NCBI GenBank assembly: GCA_029938595.1
Contig: JAOZUP010000085.1
Location: forward strand, 1-11,843
Source of the DNA: Thermoanaerobaculales bacterium
Lineage (GTDB): Bacteria; Acidobacteriota; Thermoanaerobaculia; Thermoanaerobaculales; Sulfomarinibacteraceae
DNA: 11,843 bases
Direction of reading: 5' to 3'
In this document: in pieces, positions 7,067-11,843 of the stretch
Position numbering within the stretch: the first letter of the stretch is position 1
How the letters are laid out: every line of letters starts with the position of its first letter
The notes under the pieces: generated by a model
The model's input: only the letters and a program-made list of their open reading frames with translations
What the model was told of the DNA's origin: nothing
Database searches by the model: none
Program-made: the position numbers and the translations under genes

Positions 7067-8206
7067 CATGGGGGTTCTGCAGGAGGCTTCCGGTTCACCT
7101 CGGTTGACGTTTTCCGGGGGATCACGATCGTGGCCATGATCCTGGTCAACAACCCCGGCAGCTGGAAGACGACCTACTGGCCCCTCGAGCACGCGGAGTG
7201 GCACGGCTGGACGCCGACCGATCTCGTCTTCCCGTTCTTCCTCTTCATCGTCGGTGTCGCCATCGTGTTGGCGCTGAAACGTCGGGTCGATGCCGGCGCA
7301 CCGAGGGGGCCGCTTGTCGGCAAGGTCGTCAAGCGGTCAGCGATTCTGTTCGCGCTCGGGCTCTTTCTGACCGGCTATCCCTTCGGTCTCTTTGGCCCGC
7401 GTGAGTTCGCCGAGCTCATCGATACCTGGCGCATCCCCGGAGTTCTGCAGCGGATCGCGATCTGCTATCTGGTGGTGTCGCTCCTCGTACTCTTCTGTCG
7501 CGTGCGCACCCTGAAGGTGTTGACAGTCGTTTTCCTCGTCGGCTATTGGGCTCTGATGACCCTCGTGCCGGTGCCAGGAATAGGCACGCCGAACATCGAC
7601 GACCCGGGTGGTCACCTCTCAGCGTGGCTCGATCGTGCCGTGTTTGGCGACCATCTCTGGCAGCAGGCTGAGGTTTACGATCCCGAAGGCATCCTGAGCA
7701 CGATACCGGCGCTCGCGACGACCCTCTTCGGCGTTCTCGCGGGACTGCTCCTTGTCGCTTCGTTCGACCCGGTCGAGAGGGTCGCGCGGCTCTTCGTCCG
7801 CGGCACTCTCCTTGTTTGTTGCGGCTTTGCCTGGGGGTGGTTCTTTCCGATCAACAAGGCGATCTGGACGAGCTCCTACGCGGTGTTCACTGGTGGTCTC
7901 GCAATGTGTGGACTTGCCCTCTGCTACTGGTTCTTTGATGTGCGCTACAACCCGACGGTCGCCAGGTTCTTCACGATCTACGGTGTGAACGCCATCGCGC
8001 TGTTCGTGGGCAGCGGAGTGCTCGCGCGGACGCTGGCCTACGTCAAGATCGACGGTGAGCCGTTGAAGGAGCTGATCCACGGCCATCTGTTTGCGTCGTG
8101 GCTGCCGCCGTATGTGGCCTCGCTGGCGTATGCGATCGCCTGGGTCGGCGGCTGGTTCTTGGTCCTATCTTGGATGTACCGGCGGCGGCTGTTCATCAAG
8201 ATTTGA
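6989..8206 (+). CDS. COG4299/HGSNAT-like membrane N-acetyltransferase (NagX-type)
   Basis: 405 residues from ATG at 6989, which has GGAG at 6980-6983. Family homology begins only at about residue 36: SVDVFRG (38-44), NNPGSW (54-59), HAEWHGWTPTDLVFPFF with His68, the equivalent of the proposed acetyl-accepting His region in human HGSNAT, and PINKAIWTSSY (287-297). About nine to eleven hydrophobic segments fill the rest. The human relative moves acetyl groups across a membrane onto terminal glucosamine of heparan sulfate; bacterial members are thought to act on amino sugars, but the substrate here is inferred. Residues about 11-26 (PSARSLRSLAQDD) come from repeat DNA, and no start codon lies in frame between 6989 and the conserved region. 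The original start may have been lost or moved. Its 3' end overlaps the convergent transporter gene by 11 nt. Confidence 0.87.
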   Translation: MRDGTSRQAGGDPSARSLRSLAQDDSHGGSAGGFRFTSVDVFRGITIVAMILVNNPGSWKTTYWPLEHAEWHGWTPTDLVFPFFLFIVGVAIVLALKRRVDAGAPRGPLVGKVVKRSAILFALGLFLTGYPFGLFGPREFAELIDTWRIPGVLQRIAICYLVVSLLVLFCRVRTLKVLTVVFLVGYWALMTLVPVPGIGTPNIDDPGGHLSAWLDRAVFGDHLWQQAEVYDPEGILSTIPALATTLFGVLAGLLLVASFDPVERVARLFVRGTLLVCCGFAWGWFFPINKAIWTSSYAVFTGGLAMCGLALCYWFFDVRYNPTVARFFTIYGVNAIALFVGSGVLARTLAYVKIDGEPLKELIHGHLFASWLPPYVASLAYAIAWVGGWFLVLSWMYRRRLFIKI

Positions 8207-9242
8207 TCGGAACGGGCCGCGTGCGACAGATGTCGCCGGTGCACTCAATCCTGACGGCGGAACCACCCAGCATGCGGATCACTATCAGCCCGGCCGCCGT
8301 CCCGACGAGGAGTGCCCCATAGGCGGGGAGCGCGTGGGGCGACCCGCCGGGGATTGCGTGGAGGATGAGAACGTCGTTGCCGCCGGGGGTCAGGGTCACG
8401 CCGATGCCCATCAGGATTCCTCCGAGAAGGTTGAGTAGCCAATCGAGTCGGAATCGCAGGTCGAGAGCGAAGCTCTTGTTCGTCAGGCTCGACAGAAGCA
8501 CACCGGCGAGCAGGGCGGCAAAGAGAAGCCAGTAGAGAAGCTCCGGTCCGGGCCGGCCCATGACGACATGGTTCACCGCGGTCCTTGCGGTCCGGGTGTA
8601 GGCCCACGAACCGAAAAAGGTGAACAGGATTCCATTGGCGACACCCAGCAGCAGAGCTGCCGTGGAGAGGCGGTAGCCGGGGGACAACACTTGCTCTCGC
8701 CAGGTGGAGGCGGGGTCGCGTTTCCGCCACAGCCGCCAGAGCTCCCAAAGAACCCACAGAAAGAGAATCGCCGTCACGACGATTACCAGAACCGGGGACA
8801 TCGACAGGCCGAGATCGACGCCTTCCGGTGCCGGCAGCCACTCCCTCACCTGGGCGTAGCCGCCGCCGGCCAATCCGGCCACCAATCCGAGCAGGGTGAA
8901 AAGCATGCGCAGCTCGCCGCTGCCGAGTCGACCGAGCGTCCCCAACGCGCAGCCGCCGTTGATTGCGGCGCCGACACCGAACACGAACCCGCCTACGAGA
9001 GCGCGGAGTGAAAAACCCCATAGATGGACGGGCCTTGCCGAGACCGGGTGGAAAAAGAACTCGATCACGAAGGTCACGGCGATGACCCAGAGCATGGTCT
9101 TGAAGAAGCTGCCGAGCATGTGTGCCCGTTTGCTCGTGAGGAGCTCGGCGACGGCCTTCACATTGCACAGGCTGGCCCTGTGCACGGCGAATCCGATCAC
9201 CGCAGCCAGGAGGATTGCGAGAAATCCAACAATGAGGTCCAC
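8196..9242 (-). CDS. YeeE/YedE family sulfur-compound transporter
   Basis: 348-residue inner-membrane protein with about nine to ten hydrophobic segments. It belongs to the YeeE/YedE (COG2391) family, whose studied member TsuA takes up thiosulfate through a series of conserved cysteines. Two signature sites are clear: HRASLCNVKAVAE with Cys26 and NGGCALGTLGRLGSGELR with Cys98. The site expected to hold a third family cysteine, in the second half, reads PGGNDVLILHAIPG (286-299) without one. Instead the C-terminal tail carries a pair, Cys334 and Cys339, in RIECTGDICR. The start is GTG at 9242; an ATG at 9250 is out of frame. Thiosulfate or another small sulfur species is the likely cargo (inference). 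It is divergent from the deaminase gene with a 59-nt gap and convergent with the acetyltransferase gene. Confidence 0.88.
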   Translation of the reverse strand: MDLIVGFLAILLAAVIGFAVHRASLCNVKAVAELLTSKRAHMLGSFFKTMLWVIAVTFVIEFFFHPVSARPVHLWGFSLRALVGGFVFGVGAAINGGCALGTLGRLGSGELRMLFTLLGLVAGLAGGGYAQVREWLPAPEGVDLGLSMSPVLVIVVTAILFLWVLWELWRLWRKRDPASTWREQVLSPGYRLSTAALLLGVANGILFTFFGSWAYTRTARTAVNHVVMGRPGPELLYWLLFAALLAGVLLSSLTNKSFALDLRFRLDWLLNLLGGILMGIGVTLTPGGNDVLILHAIPGGSPHALPAYGALLVGTAAGLIVIRMLGGSAVRIECTGDICRTRPVPIKS

Positions 9243-9288
9243 GGGTTCATATGTGTTCCAGATACGACATTGGTAACCAAACCCGCAC

Positions 9289-9294
9289 TACAAT
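9289..9294 (+). promoter_or_regulatory. -10 box TACAAT placed for leaderless transcription of the deaminase gene
   Basis: TACAAT matches the -10 consensus in 5 of 6 positions. Only 7 nt separate it from the ATG at 9302, so transcription would begin at or next to the start codon, and no Shine-Dalgarno precedes that ATG. The -35 region is poor (GACATT at 9266-9271 with a 17-bp spacer). Confidence 0.35.
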
Positions 9295-9301
9295 GTCGCG
9301 C

Positions 9302-10630
9302 ATGGATGAGCTGCTGATTCGGGGAGTGGGCGTACTCTGGTGCGTCTCCGACGAGTGTCGGGTGCTCCGTGACCAGGACATCCTCGTCACCGGCAACCGC
9401 ATCGCGGCCGTCGAACCTGCGGGTGGCGTCACCGTCGGAGAGAATGTCGAAGTGATCCCCGGTGCGGGCATGCTCGCCATGCCGGGCCTGATCAACACCC
9501 ACGCCCATGTGCCGATGAGCCTCTTTCGCGGTCTGGCCGAGGACGTGGACATCGCTACCTGGTTCAACGAGTACATCTGGCCGTTGGAGTCGAATCTTAA
9601 GGCCGACGACGTCTACTGGGGCATGCAGCTCGGTCTGGCGGAGATGATCGAGGCCGGGGTGACCTCGGTCGCCGACCACTACTTCCACATGGATCGGGCC
9701 GCCGAGGCGGTGGAGAGGGCCGGCACCCGGGCGTCTCTTGGATGGACGGTATTCGGCGACCAGGGTGCGGCCGGGGTGAAGCGCACGGCCTCGTTTGCCG
9801 AGGAGTACGATGGCGCGGCCGGCGGCAGGATTACGACCTGGCTAGCGCCGCACGCCCCCTACACCTGCGACGATGATTTCCTGGCCGCGGTGGCGGGGGA
9901 GGCCGAGCGCCTCGACACGGGAATCCACATCCACGCCGCCGAGACCGCGGAGCAGGTTTTGGCCAGCCTCGAGGCGCACGGGAAGACTCCGATCCAGGTA
10001 TTGGCCGACACCGGCGTCCTTGATCGGCCGACCATCCTCGCCCACTGCTGCGGGGTGACGGTCGAGGACATCGAGTTGATGGCCCAACGGCCCTGCGGTG
10101 TCGCGCACGCGCCCAAGACCTACCTCAAGTTGGCGGCTGGCTCAGCCCCGGTGATCGCGCTGCGCCAAGCGGGGGTGCCGGTGGGGTTGGCCACCGACGG
10201 GCCGGTGTCGAACAACACCCTTGACGTACTGGAGTCGCTGCGGCTCATGGCGATGGTCGCCAAGCACGAGAGCGGCGACCCCCGGACCCTGACGGTGGGC
10301 CAGGCGCTGACGATCGCCACCCGGGAGAGCGCCCGGGTGTTCGGTTTGCCTGACGATCTCGGCCATCTTGCCGTTGGGTTCCTGGCGGATCTTATCCTGG
10401 TCGATCTGAGCGGGCCCCATAACCAGCCGATCCACGACCCGGCCGCCAACCTCGTCTACTCGGCGAGGGCCTCGGATGTGCAGACGGTGATCTGCAACGG
10501 CAAGGTGCTGATGCGTAACCGCGAGCTCCTCACTCTCGACAAGACCGAGATCATTGCCAGGGTGGGGGAGGGCATGGAACGGCTGTCGGAAAGGGTGCCC
10601 GAGTCGAGGATCCAGCACTATCGTTCCTAA
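9302..10630 (+). CDS. Amidohydrolase of the 5'-methylthioadenosine/S-adenosylhomocysteine deaminase (MtaD/TrzA) family
   Basis: 442 residues from ATG at 9302, the usual family length; upstream in-frame ATGs (9251, 9293) lie at or before the likely promoter. The family is cytoplasmic and metal-dependent and deaminates adenosine-type nucleosides or related aminated rings. Metal and active-site motifs are complete: NTHAH (65-69) with His67 and His69, LAPHAPY with His184, IHIHAAET with His209, His211 and Glu214, LAHCC with His248, VAHAPKTYLKLA with His269, and ATDGPVSNN with Asp299. The region after His269 reads APKTYLKLA where many family members have NPxSNxKL, so the substrate may differ from MTA/SAH. 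A MtaD-type role would feed sulfur nucleosides into salvage as inosine forms. It is divergently placed from the YeeE-type transporter. Family is firm; exact substrate is not. Confidence 0.88.
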   Translation: MDELLIRGVGVLWCVSDECRVLRDQDILVTGNRIAAVEPAGGVTVGENVEVIPGAGMLAMPGLINTHAHVPMSLFRGLAEDVDIATWFNEYIWPLESNLKADDVYWGMQLGLAEMIEAGVTSVADHYFHMDRAAEAVERAGTRASLGWTVFGDQGAAGVKRTASFAEEYDGAAGGRITTWLAPHAPYTCDDDFLAAVAGEAERLDTGIHIHAAETAEQVLASLEAHGKTPIQVLADTGVLDRPTILAHCCGVTVEDIELMAQRPCGVAHAPKTYLKLAAGSAPVIALRQAGVPVGLATDGPVSNNTLDVLESLRLMAMVAKHESGDPRTLTVGQALTIATRESARVFGLPDDLGHLAVGFLADLILVDLSGPHNQPIHDPAANLVYSARASDVQTVICNGKVLMRNRELLTLDKTEIIARVGEGMERLSERVPESRIQHYRS

Positions 10631-10635
10631 CCAAC

Positions 10636-10775
10636 GCTCCCCTTGTGGCGCGGGCGTCCCGCCCGCACAGCCACGGAGGAAGGAAGGAAGCTGGAAAACG
10701 GCAGGCGAGACGCCTGCCCCACAAGACCCACGAAGAAGTCTCATGCTCCCCTTGTGGCGCGGGCGTCCCGCCTGC
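10636..10775. repeat. Three-unit GC-rich hairpin repeat in direct-inverted-direct order
   Basis: Unit 1 (10636-10666) and unit 3 (10745-10775) are 31-nt direct copies that begin CTCCCCTTGTGGCGCGGGCG after a G and differ at one base. Between them, 10700-10725 is an inverted, diverged copy ending CCCCACAAG. Each unit forms a hairpin: GCGGGCG-TCC-CGCCCGC (10650-10666), GGCAGGCG-AGA-CGCCTGCC (10700-10718), and the unit 3 stem with one G-T pair. They lie in the 198-nt gap after the deaminase gene. The rest of the gap has only a GGAA tetranucleotide run (about 10676-10690). Unit 1 begins 6 nt past the stop codon and may also act as a transcript-end hairpin, though no T-run follows. Confidence 0.75.
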
Positions 10776-10828
10776 GCACGCCGGTATTAGTCGAACTAAA
10801 TTGAGTCTACGGCCTGCATTCGGGCGGC

Positions 10829-11843
10829 TCATTCCCCTTCGGCGGCCAGGCGATCCGCCAGTTTTCGCCACGGCTCCATGCCATTGCACGGCGGCTGGTC
10901 CATCACGGTGCGGCCGCTGTGCTCCGGAACTTCGTAACGCTCGAAGTAGCGATCGAGGGCGGCGCTCAGCTTGGCGCCGACCTCGCGGTAATCGGGGTCG
11001 TCCACCAGGTTGATGGTTTCGCGTGGGTCGGCATCGAGGTCGTAGAGTTCGTCACCGAAGCGCGGGTCGAGTGGTGGATAACGGCGGACGAGCTTGTACC
11101 GTCCGTCGTTGATCTGCCGGGCGTTGCCGTGCTCGGTGAAACGGTATTGGCGCCACTGGGTTTCGGGGTCGCGAAGCTTTGGAAGCAGGCTCCGGCCGGG
11201 GCTGTCGATCCGTCGCCGTAGATCCTCGGGAAGCTCGATCCCTGCTGCGTCAAGGACGGTCTGGAAGAGGTCGAGGTGGTCGAAAGGCAGTTGGAGGGTG
11301 ACTCCGGCCTCCGGAAAGCCCCCAGGCCAGCTCAGGATCATCGGCACGCGGATCGACTCCTCGTAGAGGTTTTGCGGAAGAGTGGCGTTGGATTTTCCGA
11401 GGAGACCGTGGTGGCCGACCATCAAACCGTGATCCGAGGTGTAGATCACCAGCGTATCGTCGAGTTCGCCCCGGGCATCGAGGAGGTCGAGGATTTTCGC
11501 CAGCTCCGTGTCCTGGTGACTGACCGCCGCGTAATACTGGGCGAGAATTTCGCTGAAATCTTCGGGCGCCACCGAGGCAGCGTTGGCCGCCGGGAAAGCT
11601 GATGTCTCGCCGGCGGGAACATCCTTGAGGACCTCGTTGCGGTAGCCCTCGACCCACCCTTCCGGGTGTCCGGTGAACGGCGCGTGGGTATCGGTTGGCG
11701 CGAAGAGCAGGAAGTATGGTTGCTCGGGGTCACCGGTTGTGATGAACTCCAGTGCCGTGCGCCCCAGGTGTTCGAGCTGAAAGCCGTCCACGCTGATCGG
11801 CGATCCCTGGTCGGATAGATGGACGATGCCCTGGTGGAGATAC
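10829..11843 (-). CDS. Sulfatase, C-terminal part (5' end outside window)
   Basis: 337 residues are visible and the frame stays open to the window edge, so the start and the catalytic CxPxR motif (formylglycine site) are missing. What remains is the typical second half of an arylsulfatase-type sulfatase: PYFLLFAPTDTHAPF (early), YTSDHGLMVGHHGLLGKSN with the metal-binding Asp-His pair, YEESIRVPMILSWPG, the FDHLDLFQTVLDAAGI segment, and the C-terminal subdomain with DGRYKLVRRY and ELYDLDADPRETINLVDD. Sulfatases remove sulfate esters or sulfamate from glycans and other compounds, usually outside the cytoplasm. The class of substrate cannot be read from this part. A GTG at 11791 is not the start, because sulfatase-like sequence continues upstream of it. 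The sequence ends in RLAAEGE, then the stop codon at 10829-10831. Confidence 0.92.
   Translation of the reverse strand, partial: YLHQGIVHLSDQGSPISVDGFQLEHLGRTALEFITTGDPEQPYFLLFAPTDTHAPFTGHPEGWVEGYRNEVLKDVPAGETSAFPAANAASVAPEDFSEILAQYYAAVSHQDTELAKILDLLDARGELDDTLVIYTSDHGLMVGHHGLLGKSNATLPQNLYEESIRVPMILSWPGGFPEAGVTLQLPFDHLDLFQTVLDAAGIELPEDLRRRIDSPGRSLLPKLRDPETQWRQYRFTEHGNARQINDGRYKLVRRYPPLDPRFGDELYDLDADPRETINLVDDPDYREVGAKLSAALDRYFERYEVPEHSGRTVMDQPPCNGMEPWRKLADRLAAEGE

Noticed and set aside
7068..7136. ATG at 7068 as start of the membrane acetyltransferase
   Set aside because: It is in a different frame and stops after 23 codons; it would only work if there were a sequencing indel.
10636..10775. 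CRISPR-like array
   Set aside because: Only three units, one inverted, self-complementary along most of their length, uneven spacing and no cas genes.
11789..11791. GTG as the start of the sulfatase
   Set aside because: The reading frame continues upstream to the window edge with plausible sulfatase sequence, and the catalytic N-terminal half would be missing.

Overview
This window of about 11.8 kb is GC-rich bacterial chromosome. It carries seven intact or edge-truncated genes, one decayed gene and four kinds of palindromic intergenic repeat. The best lineage guess is Acidobacteriota or a similar large-genome phylum. The reasons are a transmembrane Ser/Thr kinase fused to a TolB/PD40-type propeller, a directly adjacent second kinase (here a remnant), lipoprotein amidohydrolases, a sulfatase and abundant GC-rich hairpin repeats. 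This is inference from gene style; no rRNA or other marker gene is present.

Layout. 43-1404 (+) is a multi-pass acyltransferase-3 protein. 1405-1850 is a non-coding stretch of hairpins containing three diverged copies of one repeat unit, whose stems differ by compensatory changes. 1851-3560 (-) is a lipoprotein amidohydrolase of the N-acyl-D-amino-acid deacylase family that lacks the usual HxH metal motif. 3561-3702 is a divergent promoter region with a palindrome sitting on a good -10 box. 3703-6393 (+) is the receptor-like kinase/propeller protein. 6399-6675 (+) is the remnant of a second kinase gene. 6676-6988 is repeat-rich. 6989-8206 (+) is a COG4299/HGSNAT-like membrane acetyltransferase whose N-terminus seems to be encoded by repeat DNA. 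8196-9242 (-) is a YeeE/YedE-type sulfur-compound transporter that overlaps it tail to tail. 9302-10630 (+) is an MTA/SAH deaminase-type amidohydrolase. 10631-10828 holds a three-unit hairpin repeat. 10829-11843 (-) is the C-terminal part of a sulfatase that runs off the window.

The genes do not form one operon: strands alternate and most genes have their own intergenic region. A loose theme can be seen on the right side. A sulfatase, a sulfur-compound transporter, an HGSNAT-like amino-sugar acetyltransferase and a deaminase for sulfur-containing nucleosides would fit scavenging of sulfated glycans and recycling of sulfur compounds. On the left, a periplasmic lipoprotein deacylase and a membrane kinase sensor share a divergent control region.

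I see no CRISPR array, prophage, transposase, tRNA or rRNA, and no clearly new multi-gene system. The most interesting signals are the covarying repeat copies at 1487-1845, the amidohydrolase with a changed metal site, the collapsed second kinase, and the repeat-derived start of the acetyltransferase.
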